NCBI RefSeq assembly: GCF_003696215.1
Contig: NZ_RFFG01000020.1
Coordinates: 49,675 to 113,674, forward strand
Direction: 5' to 3'
From: Actinomadura harenae
Lineage (GTDB): Bacteria > Actinomycetota > Actinomycetes > Streptosporangiales > Streptosporangiaceae
Length of the DNA: 64,000 nt
The notes beneath the pieces are model-generated. The model saw only the letters and a program-made list of their open reading frames with translations. It searched no databases and had not been told where the DNA came from. Of this stretch, positions 57,127-64,000 are shown in pieces. Every line of letters begins with the position of its first letter. Within the stretch, counting starts at the first letter, position 1. The translations under genes and the position numbers were made by a program.

Positions 57127-58590
57127 ATGCCCCCCAGCATGCCCACCCTCCGCATGCCCTCCCGGCGCGTGTCGACCGTGCTCGGCGTCGCCTGCGGCGC
57201 ACTGGCCACCGGTCTCGTCGCCACCGGGATCGCCGCGGCCCACGACGCCGACGACACGGTCGCCGCGGTGCCGCGCGCCGCGATCTCCACGACGCCCGGC
57301 CAGACCTCGACGCTCCCCGGCGTCTCCTTCAAGCTGACCTGGAAGCCGACCGACGCGTCCGCGCTGACCGCGCTGGACCGCCTTGTCGCGGACAAGCGCA
57401 CCGCCATGAAGGCCGTCTCGCTCCGCGACGTCGCCGCCGACGGCACCGACGTGCGCCGCCTGACCTACAAGAGCGGCTGCTCCAAGACCGCCCAGACGGC
57501 CGTCGCGGCGCTCAACGCCAAGGTCAAGGTCGGCGCCTGGTGCCCCGACTTCCGCACCGGCAAGAACGACGAGGGGTCCGCCAACTGGATCCCGCAGGGC
57601 GTCGCCACCAGCAGGACGAGCCGGCTCGACGGCCTCGCCCTGAGCTGGTACCACGTCAAGGACCCGAAGGCGAAGAGCCCCGTCACCGACATGGCCCGCC
57701 TCACCGTCGGCAAGCGGCCCGAGGTGTCCAAGACGGGCGGCTACCACTCCGTCCAGCTCGCGGTGCCGACGCGCGACGCGTCCGGCAAGATCGTGGCCAA
57801 GGACGTGAGCGTCGACCTCGGCCACGCGACCGGGGGCATGAGCGCCCAGGGCGTCGCCGAGGCCCCGCAGCACGCGGGCGGCCTCTCCATCGTCGGCAAC
57901 TACGCCTACCTCCCCGACACCGCCGCGGGCCTGCGCGTCTACGACCTCCGCCGCACCTACAAGGTGACGCCCGGCGGCGGTCTGGGCGTCGGCTCGGACG
58001 GGAGGTTCCACGCGCACGGTGAGCACTACGTGCTGTTCGAGACCGGCCGCTACCAGTTCGACCGGACCGCGAACGGCAGCTGCCCGGCATGGGACGTCAA
58101 GCCGTCGGCGCAGAACAAGCAGCTCTGCTTCAGCACCGTCAGCTACGACCCGACCTTCACGACGCCGAGCCTGGTGACCACCGAGTACAAGCTCGCCGGC
58201 GGGATGAGCTCGAACCGTCCGATCCGTGTGGTCCGGTGGCCGCTGGCCTCGAACGGGACCCTGGCCGCGAGCGGCGGCGTGGTCACCTCCAAGGCCGTCT
58301 ACGGGACGGTCACGCCGAACGTCCAGGGCGTCGCGACCTACTACAAGGCCGGCCAGGGCGTCTCGGTCTACTACTCCGTCAGCGGCGGCGGCGCGACCCG
58401 TCCCGGCAGGATCATCAGTGACCGCGCCGGACGCGACCCGTACACGCTCCCCGGAGTGATCGGCGGCGAGTCCTTCGCCTTCGACCCCTACTCGGGCGGC
58501 GACCGCATCTGGGGCGTCACCGAGCACGCCGGCAAGCGGATGGTCTACTGGGCCTACCGCAAGAGCCTGCAGCCCAAGGGCGACCGCTGA
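57127..58590 (+). CDS. Secreted protein of unknown function, possible beta-propeller
   Basis: Protein of 487 residues. Signal peptide: RRVSTVLGVACGALATGLVATGI-type core split by basic residues, cut near IAAAHDA. The mature chain has repeated beta-strand/turn stretches (LSIVGNYAYLPDTAAGLRVY, GRFHAHGEHYVLFETGRYQF, GVIGGESFAFDPYSGG, IWGVTEHAGKRMVYWAYR), suggesting a propeller. Cys pairs (SGCSKT/GAWCPD; GSCPAW/QLCFS) may form disulfides. No known family recognised. The ATG at 57127 follows GGAAGG. Monocistronic, with a terminator behind it. Confidence 0.75.
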   Translation: MPPSMPTLRMPSRRVSTVLGVACGALATGLVATGIAAAHDADDTVAAVPRAAISTTPGQTSTLPGVSFKLTWKPTDASALTALDRLVADKRTAMKAVSLRDVAADGTDVRRLTYKSGCSKTAQTAVAALNAKVKVGAWCPDFRTGKNDEGSANWIPQGVATSRTSRLDGLALSWYHVKDPKAKSPVTDMARLTVGKRPEVSKTGGYHSVQLAVPTRDASGKIVAKDVSVDLGHATGGMSAQGVAEAPQHAGGLSIVGNYAYLPDTAAGLRVYDLRRTYKVTPGGGLGVGSDGRFHAHGEHYVLFETGRYQFDRTANGSCPAWDVKPSAQNKQLCFSTVSYDPTFTTPSLVTTEYKLAGGMSSNRPIRVVRWPLASNGTLAASGGVVTSKAVYGTVTPNVQGVATYYKAGQGVSVYYSVSGGGATRPGRIISDRAGRDPYTLPGVIGGESFAFDPYSGGDRIWGVTEHAGKRMVYWAYRKSLQPKGDR

Positions 58591-58601
58591 TCCACCCTGG
58601 C

Positions 58602-58636
58602 CCGGGGGGCGTTCCGCGAGACGGGACGCCCCCCGG
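58602..58636 (+). terminator. Terminator hairpin after the secreted-protein gene
   Basis: 11-bp stem CCGGGGGGCGT (58602-58612) with its mirror (58626-58636), 13-base loop. Confidence 0.65.
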
Positions 58637-58678
58637 CCCGCGTTCACGAGCCGGGCCGGGGACGTCACCCCTCGCGGC

Positions 58679-58684
58679 TACGAT
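58679..58684 (+). promoter_or_regulatory. -10 box of a leaderless promoter for the HAD gene
   Basis: TACGAT with a 7-base spacer to the ATG at 58692. Confidence 0.45.
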
Positions 58685-58691
58685 TCCGGAC

Positions 58692-59381
58692 ATGAGCGTC
58701 AAGGCCGTGATCTTCGACTGGGGCGGCACGCTGACCCCCTGGCACGACATCGACATCGCCCGCATGTGGCGGGAGGTCTGCGCCGCCGGCCTGGCCCCGG
58801 ACGAGGCCGCGGACGCCGCCGAGCGCCTGAACGCCGCCGAGCTGGAACTGTGGCGGCGCGGTACGGACGAGCACCGCAGCGCCACCCTGGACGAGGTGTT
58901 CGCCGTGGCCGGCGTCGAGCCCAGCGCGGCGCTGCTCACCGCCGTCTACGAGCTCTGGACGCCGCACACCCTCATCGACCCCGCCGCCCCCGGCCTCCTG
59001 CGCGAGCTGAGGGCCCGCGGCGTCAAGGTCGGCGTCCTGTCCAACACCATGTGGACGCGCGACTGGCACGAGCGGATCTTCGCCCGCGACGACGTGCTCG
59101 GCCTGCTGGACGGCGCCGTCTACTCCAGCGAGATCCCCTGGACCAAGCCGCACGCCGAGGCGTTCCGCGCCGCGATGGCCGCCGTCGACGTGGACGACCC
59201 GTCCACCTGCGTCTTCGTCGGCGACCGCCCGTTCGACGACATCCACGGAGCCAAGTCGGCCGGGATGCGCGCCGCCCTCATGCCGAACAGCACCGTCCCG
59301 ACCTGGGAGACCGAGCCGGACGCCGTCCTGCACGGCGGCCTGGGCGACCTGCTCCCGCACATCGACCGCTGGTCCGCCTGA
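58692..59381 (+). CDS. HAD-superfamily hydrolase
   Basis: Protein of 229 residues with HAD motif I AVIFDWGGTLTP, cap helices (about 15-95), motif II VLSNTM (about 117), motif III Lys in IPWTKPHAEAF and motif IV FVGDRPFDDIHGAK. The second Asp of the usual DxDGT (general acid/base) is Gly here (DWGGT). Some annotated HAD proteins share this, but phosphatase activity cannot be assumed. Start supported by a leaderless -10 box. Small-metabolite phosphatase or dehalogenase-like role possible. Confidence 0.85.
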   Translation: MSVKAVIFDWGGTLTPWHDIDIARMWREVCAAGLAPDEAADAAERLNAAELELWRRGTDEHRSATLDEVFAVAGVEPSAALLTAVYELWTPHTLIDPAAPGLLRELRARGVKVGVLSNTMWTRDWHERIFARDDVLGLLDGAVYSSEIPWTKPHAEAFRAAMAAVDVDDPSTCVFVGDRPFDDIHGAKSAGMRAALMPNSTVPTWETEPDAVLHGGLGDLLPHIDRWSA

Positions 59382-59451
59382 CGGAAGATCGACCGCCCGG
59401 CCCGCCCGACAGAGGAAGGACGGGCCCCAGGCCGGCCTCCGCCCACAGACC

Positions 59452-59886
59452 TCAGGAGGCCCTTCGCGCCGCCTTCTCGGCCTTGGCGGCGGCCCTGCCC
59501 GCCTTGCCTGCCTTGCCCGCCGTGGCCGCGGGCTCCGCGCTCGCCTTCGCCGAAGCGTCCGCGGCCTTGCCCGCGGGCTTGCGCGTGGGCTCGGCGCCCG
59601 TCGCGAGCGGCAGGCCGAGCTGGTCGCGGACGGACCCGAGCAGCCGGTCGACCCGCGCCCGGAGGCTGGCCAGGTTCGCGCGGGCGACGTCCGCCTCGGC
59701 CTTGGCCCGGCGCGCCTGGCGCCTGGCCTCGTCGCGCTCGGCCGCCAGGTGCGCCAGCTGCGCCTGGTAGGCCGCCTTCAGCTCGTCCAGCGAGGACGCC
59801 GCCCCCGGCGCCGAAGCGGACGTCTCCCGCGCGGACTTCCCACGCGCGGTCTTCCCCTGCGCGGACTTCTCATGCGTCACGGACAT
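59452..59886 (-). CDS. Coiled-coil protein with Ala/Lys-rich tail
   Basis: Protein of 144 residues. A basic N-terminus is followed by a coiled coil (about 40-90: LDELKAAYQAQLAHLAAERDE then ARRQARRAKAEADVARANLA) and a low-complexity Ala/Lys tail (GKAGKAGRAAAKAEKAARRAS) like those of histone-H1-type actinobacterial DNA-binding proteins. ATG at 59886 chosen for the MSVTHEK start. No catalytic motif. Likely an oligomeric nucleic-acid or envelope-associated protein; uncertain. Confidence 0.65.
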   Translation of the reverse strand: MSVTHEKSAQGKTARGKSARETSASAPGAASSLDELKAAYQAQLAHLAAERDEARRQARRAKAEADVARANLASLRARVDRLLGSVRDQLGLPLATGAEPTRKPAGKAADASAKASAEPAATAGKAGKAGRAAAKAEKAARRAS

Positions 59887-59985
59887 GACGGTCTGGATTC
59901 CTTCCCCCGATGGCCCCAGCACCCTGCGAATCCGACTAACGAGGACCAGAGCCTCATAGTTCCCAGAATAGGACCGTCCGGTGGA

Positions 59986-60474
59986 TCAGCCGCCGGTGCC
60001 TCCCGGCTCGGGCGCGGGGGCCAGCGACGCCGCCGGCAGCCCCGGGAACGCGCTGGACGGCCCGGTCGTCCGGCCCGTCCCCGCCATCGCCTGCCAGCGC
60101 ACCGAACGCGTCATGGCCTGCTGCATCTCGCGCGCCGCGACCGTCCGCAGCGCCGGATCCGCCACCCCGGCGAGCCCCGCGTACGCGGTCACGAGATCGC
60201 GCTCCAGCGCCGCCGCGAGCTGCGCCGCCGTCCGTCCCGACGTCGGCCGCACCGGAATCCTGTAGACGGGCGACGCCGCCACGCCCCGGACGCCCCGCGC
60301 GGCCAGCCGTGAGATCAGGTCGTCCCGCTGCGCCCGGTGGTCGTCCCAGATCGTGCGGGCCGTGTCCTGGGTGGTCCCGCGGAGCCTGGCCCCGAGCACC
60401 CCGTACCCGTACACGGCGGCGTGCTCGGCCTTCAGCGCCTCCTGGAGCGCCGAGACCGGTGTCACCTCGGTCAC
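59986..60474 (-). CDS. DUF4439 ferritin-like protein
   Basis: Protein of 162 residues, four-helix ferritin-like fold: ALQEALKAEHAAVYGYGVLG, DDHRAQRDDLISRLAARG, ALERDLVTAYAGLAGVADP, QWARSVRWQA-like closing helix (MTRSVRWQAMAG). Such genes usually precede rimP in actinomycetes. The GTG at 60474 overlaps the previous stop (GTGA), so it is translated with the upstream lipoprotein. Metal binding or enzyme activity unproven. Confidence 0.82.
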   Translation of the reverse strand: MTEVTPVSALQEALKAEHAAVYGYGVLGARLRGTTQDTARTIWDDHRAQRDDLISRLAARGVRGVAASPVYRIPVRPTSGRTAAQLAAALERDLVTAYAGLAGVADPALRTVAAREMQQAMTRSVRWQAMAGTGRTTGPSSAFPGLPAASLAPAPEPGGTGG

Positions 60475-61085
60475 GACGCCCTCCCCAGCGCCTCGGCGTG
60501 CCCGGCCTCACAGGCGCCGATGCTCGCGAGCACCTGCGCCAGCCCGGCGTCGGCCTTCGCGACGGCCGCCACGAGCCGCGCCGCGGCCCCCGTCTCGGCC
60601 TGCCGGAGATCGGCGAGCACCGCACCCACCCCGCCTTCAGGCGCTTTGACCTGCGGTGACGCGGGGATCTTGCCGCCCTCGCCGGCCCGCCGTCCCGACC
60701 CCGGGACGTAGTGGCGGCGCAGCACGTCCAGATGCGAACGGTGGTGGGCGAGGACGGGGTCGAGCAGCCAGGCCAGGTCGCCGTGCGCCGAACGCGCCGC
60801 CTCGTACCGGGCCACCAGGTCCTGCTCGGCGGTGATCGCGGCCACCAGGACGGGCAGCGCGGACGTGTCGGCCTTCGCGGGCTCGACCGCCTTGCAGCCG
60901 CCGAGCAGCGGCAGCGCGGGCAGGGCCAGGACGGCCGATCCGCCCAGCACCGAGCGGCGCGGCAAAGCCGCGGTCCGGGGCGCTGAAGGCGGTGCCGTGG
61001 ACGCCGCGGGGGGTTCCGCGGCCGATGCCGCCGGCGACCCCGCCGGACGCGTGGACAGGCCCTTCCCTGCCGCGGCCTCGGGCAC
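60471..61085 (-). CDS. Lipoprotein with ferritin-like (DUF4439-type) domain
   Basis: Protein of 204 residues. Ala/Pro-rich N-terminus, then a signal with twin Arg (ALPRRSVLGGSAVLALPALPLL) ending in lipobox LLGGC (about residue 64), which suggests Tat export and lipid anchoring. The mature part is helical: LVAAITAEQDLVARYEAARSA, HHRSHLDVLRRHYV and a repeat-like AETGAAARLVAAVAKADAGL. A conserved His/Glu pattern fits a ferritin-like fold. The GTG at 61085 has GAGGAG upstream. Divergent from rimP by 182 bases. Pairs with the cytoplasmic-looking gene behind it. Confidence 0.78.
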   Translation of the reverse strand: MPEAAAGKGLSTRPAGSPAASAAEPPAASTAPPSAPRTAALPRRSVLGGSAVLALPALPLLGGCKAVEPAKADTSALPVLVAAITAEQDLVARYEAARSAHGDLAWLLDPVLAHHRSHLDVLRRHYVPGSGRRAGEGGKIPASPQVKAPEGGVGAVLADLRQAETGAAARLVAAVAKADAGLAQVLASIGACEAGHAEALGRAS

Positions 61086-61267
61086 GCGCGACTCCTCACC
61101 GGATCACGAGGGTGGGTGGAGTGGCCAAGCATCCCACATCCCGGCGCTCGCGGCGGCCCGGCGGCACGCCGGTGAGCTGTCCGAAAGGCCGCTGAGGTGT
61201 CCGGCTGTCGATAGTCTTGAGGGGTCACCGGACACACGGTGGATTCCGCACAACAGGAGGAGGTCCC

Positions 61268-62071
61268 ATGAGCGTCGAGTCCCGTGGCGGCAGCGCTCAC
61301 CGGGGCCGTGCCGACGCGGCGGCCCCGACCGGGGGCCCGGCCGCGCAGGCCGGGGCCAGACGGCCCCGCGACGAGACGGCCGCCGAGCTGACCCGGCTGC
61401 TCACGCCCGAGGTGGCGGCCGCCGGGTTCGACCTGGAGGCGGTCGAGGTGCGTCCGGCCGGACGCCGCCGGCTCGTGAAGATCGTCGTGGACGGCGACGA
61501 CGGGGTCAGCCTCGACGACGTCGCCGACCTCAGCCAGGCGGCCTCGGAGCTGCTGGACGCCTCGGACGTGATGGGCACCGCCCCGTACGTGCTGGAGGTC
61601 ACCTCGCCGGGCGTCGACCGCCCGCTCACCGAGGCCCGGCACTGGCGGCGCGCCGCCGGGCGGCTGGTCGTGGCGCCGCTGACGGACGGGGAGGGCGGCC
61701 AGATCGAGGGCCGCGTGGTCTCCGCCGACGAGGACGGCGTCGTCATCGACGTCACGCCCACGAAGGGCAAGAGCGTCAAGGGCCGTCCGGTCAAGCCGGT
61801 GCGGCGCGAGTTCGCGTACGCCGACCTCGGCCCGGGCCACGTCCAGGTCGAGTTCCGCTCCGACGCGGACACCGCCGGCAAGGACGCGAAGGCGGGCGCC
61901 GGCAAGGACGCCACCGACGCCACCGACGCCGCCGATGACCTGGATGACCTGAACGACCTGGACATGGACGCCGAGATCGACGCCGATGCGGACGAGCACG
62001 GCGACGGGGAGCCCGTGGACGACCTCGCGGGCGAGGCCGAGGAAACACGTTCTCCGGCCGAGCCGGAATAG
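61268..62071 (+). CDS. rimP: Ribosome maturation factor RimP
   Basis: Protein of 267 residues that helps assemble the 30S subunit. The RimP core (about 35-195): [59 protein letters not shown], then an SH3-like C-terminal domain. It is followed by an acidic, repetitive tail ([19 protein letters not shown] and beyond) of about 65 residues that ordinary RimP (about 150 residues) lacks. ATG at 61268 with GGAGGAGG upstream. Heads the rimP-nusA-ylxR-infB operon; its stop is 13 bases before nusA. Confidence 0.95.
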   Translation: MSVESRGGSAHRGRADAAAPTGGPAAQAGARRPRDETAAELTRLLTPEVAAAGFDLEAVEVRPAGRRRLVKIVVDGDDGVSLDDVADLSQAASELLDASDVMGTAPYVLEVTSPGVDRPLTEARHWRRAAGRLVVAPLTDGEGGQIEGRVVSADEDGVVIDVTPTKGKSVKGRPVKPVRREFAYADLGPGHVQVEFRSDADTAGKDAKAGAGKDATDATDAADDLDDLNDLDMDAEIDADADEHGDGEPVDDLAGEAEETRSPAEPE

Positions 62072-62084
62072 AGGGGGGAGCCTC

Positions 62085-63227
62085 GTGGACATCGACATGA
62101 CAGCCCTGCGGCTGCTGGAGAGCGAGAAGGACATCTCGCTGGACGTCGCCGTCAAGGCGATCGAGGACGCGCTGCTGATCGCCTATCACCGGGGTGACAG
62201 CGCGGCCGGCCGCGCGCGCGTCGAGCTCGACCGCGCGACCGGGCACGTCACCGTGTGGGCGACCGAGACCGACGACGAGGGCGCGGTCGTCCGGGAGTTC
62301 GACGACACCCCGGACGACTTCTCGCGCATCGCGGCGACGACGGCCAAGCAGGTCATCCTGCAGAAGCTGCGCGACGCCGAGGACGAGCTGACCCTCGGCG
62401 AGTACGCCGAGCGCGAGGGCGACATCGTCTCCGGTGTCATCCAGCAGGGCAACGACCCGCGGAACGTGCTGGTCGACCTGGGCAAGCTCGAGGCCGTCCT
62501 GCAGCCGCAGGAGCAGGTCCCGGGGGAGCGGTACGAGCACGGCGAGCGGCTGCGCGCCTACGTGGTGCAGGTCCGCAAGGGCCACCGCGGCCCGTCGGTG
62601 CAGCTGTCGCGCACCCACCCGAACCTGGTGAAGAAGCTGTTCGCGCTGGAGGTTCCGGAGATCGCCGACGGCACCGTCGAGATCGCCGCGATCGCGCGCG
62701 AGGCCGGCCACCGCACCAAGATCGCGGTGCGCTCGCGCAAGCCCGGCGTGAACGCCAAGGGCGCGTGCATCGGCCCGCTGGGCAGCCGTGTCCGCAACGT
62801 GATGGCCGAGCTGCACGGCGAGAAGATCGACATCGTCGACTGGTCGGACGACCCGGCCGAGTTCGTCGGCAACGCCCTGTCTCCCGCCCGTGTCAACAGT
62901 GTGACCGTGGTGGACGAGGCGGCCCGCACCGCCCGCGTGGTGGTGCCGGACTACCAGCTCTCCCTGGCCATCGGCAAGGAGGGGCAGAACGCCCGCCTGG
63001 CCGCGCGGCTGACCGGCTGGAAGATCGACATCCGCTCCGACACCGAGTCGGCGGGCGGGGCCGAGGGCCCGGCGGGACAGGCCGCCGGACGTCCCGAGAC
63101 CGGCGCGGCCGGCGGGCCCCGGAACCGGACGGAAGGCACCCCTCGGCGGGAGGAAGAATCCGGCGAAACCGGATCTTCTTCGCCTGCGGCCCCGGCCGCC
63201 GGTCCCGCCGACGCCTCGGCGCGGTAG
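62085..63227 (+). CDS. nusA: Transcription termination/antitermination factor NusA
   Basis: Protein of 380 residues that binds RNA polymerase and nascent RNA. N-terminal domain ([20 protein letters not shown]), S1 domain (about 110-185, [39 protein letters not shown]), KH1/KH2 (about 185-330, [54 protein letters not shown]). The C-terminal acidic repeats of enteric NusA are absent, as usual for actinobacteria; a disordered Gly/Pro/Glu tail follows. The GTG at 62085 is chosen for GGGGGAG close upstream; an ATG at 62097 is too far from it. Confidence 0.97.
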   Translation: MDIDMTALRLLESEKDISLDVAVKAIEDALLIAYHRGDSAAGRARVELDRATGHVTVWATETDDEGAVVREFDDTPDDFSRIAATTAKQVILQKLRDAEDELTLGEYAEREGDIVSGVIQQGNDPRNVLVDLGKLEAVLQPQEQVPGERYEHGERLRAYVVQVRKGHRGPSVQLSRTHPNLVKKLFALEVPEIADGTVEIAAIAREAGHRTKIAVRSRKPGVNAKGACIGPLGSRVRNVMAELHGEKIDIVDWSDDPAEFVGNALSPARVNSVTVVDEAARTARVVVPDYQLSLAIGKEGQNARLAARLTGWKIDIRSDTESAGGAEGPAGQAAGRPETGAAGGPRNRTEGTPRREEESGETGSSSPAAPAAGPADASAR

Positions 63228-63231
63228 ACTG

Positions 63232-63534
63232 ATGGGTGGTGACCGGGCGGTCCCCGCACGAACGTGCGTGGGCTGCCGGGTTCGCACGGCCAAATCCGAC
63301 CTGTTGCGCCTGGTGGTCCGGGACGATGTCATCGTCCTCGACCCGCAGGGGCGGCTACCGGGCCGGGGTGCTCACCTGCATCCCGATCCGAAGTGCCTCC
63401 AGCTCGCCGTCAAGCGTCGGGCGTTCCCCCGGGCCTTTCGCGTCCAGGGAGCGCTCGATCACAGCGGGCTGGATTCCGCACTTGCGGCATACGCCGCGCA
63501 GCAGCAGGATGGCCGGACAGTAAGCGACGTCTAG
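63232..63534 (+). CDS. ylxR: YlxR (DUF448) RNA-binding protein
   Basis: Protein of 100 residues with the conserved RTCVGCR near the start, then LLRLVVRDDVIVLDPQGRLPG, RGAHLHPDPKC and KRRAFPRAFR. Found between nusA and infB in many bacteria; structures show an RNA-binding-type fold and it is thought to act on transcription or RNA. The ATG is four bases after the nusA stop. Confidence 0.93.
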   Translation: MGGDRAVPARTCVGCRVRTAKSDLLRLVVRDDVIVLDPQGRLPGRGAHLHPDPKCLQLAVKRRAFPRAFRVQGALDHSGLDSALAAYAAQQQDGRTVSDV

Positions 63535-63603
63535 TCGGAAGCAGGTCGAGATTGCTATGAGCGCTCGATGAGCACGCCGCGATGAGTACGGCAAGGTAAC
63601 GAC

Positions 63604-63628
63604 GGTCCGGAGGCCGCACCCCCGGACC
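63604..63628 (+). promoter_or_regulatory. Hairpin just before infB
   Basis: GGTCCGG (63604-63610) pairs with CCGGACC (63622-63628), three bases before the infB RBS GGTAGGGA. It could set infB translation or be a weak attenuator. Confidence 0.4.
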
Positions 63629-63643
63629 GAGGTAGGGAGTGCA

Positions 63644-64000
63644 GTGGCGAAGGTCCGGGTTTACGAACTCGCCAAGGAGTTCGGTGTTGAGAGCAAGGTC
63701 GTCATGGCCAAGCTCCAGGAGATGGGTGAGTTCGTACGTTCGGCGTCCTCCACGATTGAGGCGCCGGTCGTTCGCAGGCTCGCAGAAGCTTTCAATCAGG
63801 GGTCCGGCAAGTCTGGCCCCAAGGCCGGGAAGAAGCCACAGGCTCCCCGGCCGACCCCGCCCAAGCCGAGCCCCTCGGGCAACGGCGCGGGCGCCCCTTC
63901 CCCGGCGGGCGAGGCCCGTCCGGCCGCTCCGGGACCGCGTCCCGGCCCGCGTCCGGCCCCCGCTCCGCGTCCGGCGGCCGCCCCGCAGGGTGGCCCGCAG
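63644..64000 (+). CDS. infB: Translation initiation factor IF-2 (N-terminal part; continues past window)
   Basis: First 119 residues of IF-2, which brings initiator tRNA to the 30S subunit with GTP. The N-terminal IF2_N domain is plain ([20 protein letters not shown] then [20 protein letters not shown]), followed by the long Pro/Ala/Gly-rich linker usual in actinobacteria. GTG at 63644 with GGTAGGGA at 63631-63638. The G domain lies beyond the window. Confidence 0.97.
   Translation, partial: MAKVRVYELAKEFGVESKVVMAKLQEMGEFVRSASSTIEAPVVRRLAEAFNQGSGKSGPKAGKKPQAPRPTPPKPSPSGNGAGAPSPAGEARPAAPGPRPGPRPAPAPRPAAAPQGGPQ

Overview
The window is very GC-rich, codes densely on both strands and uses many GTG and TTG starts. 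It ends in the order rimP, nusA, ylxR, infB, with two DUF4439-type genes in front. Together with KstR2-type regulation, LLM flavin enzymes, Ltp-type thiolases paired with DUF35 proteins, an nSTAND/WD40 protein and many apparently leaderless mRNAs, this points to a filamentous actinomycete. A relative of Actinomadura or Thermomonospora is my inference from gene content, not a database match. I see no rRNA, tRNA, CRISPR array, insertion sequence or phage gene.

Layout. 1-4,370: sensor kinase (cut by the window edge), a VOC protein, an HD protein, and a TetR/amidase pair sharing a perfect palindrome. 4,362-9,634 (minus): a five-gene CoA operon (DUF35, VOC, AMP-forming acyl-CoA synthetase, ADP-forming CoA ligase, SDR). 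9,704-15,573: endonuclease V, GNAT, an isochorismatase-like/SDR pair, a beta-lactamase-fold hydrolase, a cyclase-family protein and a secreted trypsin-like protease. 15,629-19,768 (minus): a di-iron hydroxylase with its GntR regulator, then an LLM oxidoreductase with an unusual AMP-ligase homologue. 20,017-28,207: lipoprotein, DUF2156 membrane protein, Dabb protein, Ltp-like thiolase, orphan histidine kinase and MMPL transporter. 28,448-38,875: membrane-fused GH5 enzyme, KstR2-like TetR regulator, PTH2-type hydrolase, M14 carboxypeptidase, zinc dehydrogenase and small proteins. 39,380-44,886: a sugar ABC operon with two paralogous ATPases and a ROK regulator. 44,883-47,250: flavin reductase facing a thiolase-DUF35 pair. 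48,054-51,863: nSTAND/WD40 protein. 51,871-55,573 (minus): LLM, degenerate PaaK-like protein and FadD3-like ligase. 55,676-61,085: membrane protein, secreted protein, HAD protein, coiled-coil protein and two DUF4439-type proteins. 61,268-64,000: rimP-nusA-ylxR-infB.

The most interesting pattern is a dispersed catabolic regulon. A roughly 16-bp operator-like palindrome, CCAAGC-N4-GCTTGG, occurs before six catabolic transcription units (9,645; 10,955; 19,845; 23,149; 45,532 and 45,657; 55,616). More degenerate copies lie in front of a KstR2-like TetR gene (31,678; 31,725). The units encode acyl-CoA ligases, LLM and flavin-reductase oxygenation enzymes, SDRs and Ltp/DUF35 aldolase-type proteins, which looks like CoA-linked breakdown of a steroid-like or other alicyclic/terpenoid carboxylic acid. 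Several members are degenerate: a PaaK homologue without its P-loop, an AMP-ligase homologue without its P-loop or its C-terminal lysine, and an isochorismatase-fold protein without its triad. Substrate and wiring are inference.

Other points of interest are 13-bp tandem repeats at two convergent gene junctions, two convergent pairs whose stop codons share one CTAG, and a GH5 glycosidase fused to a multi-pass membrane domain.
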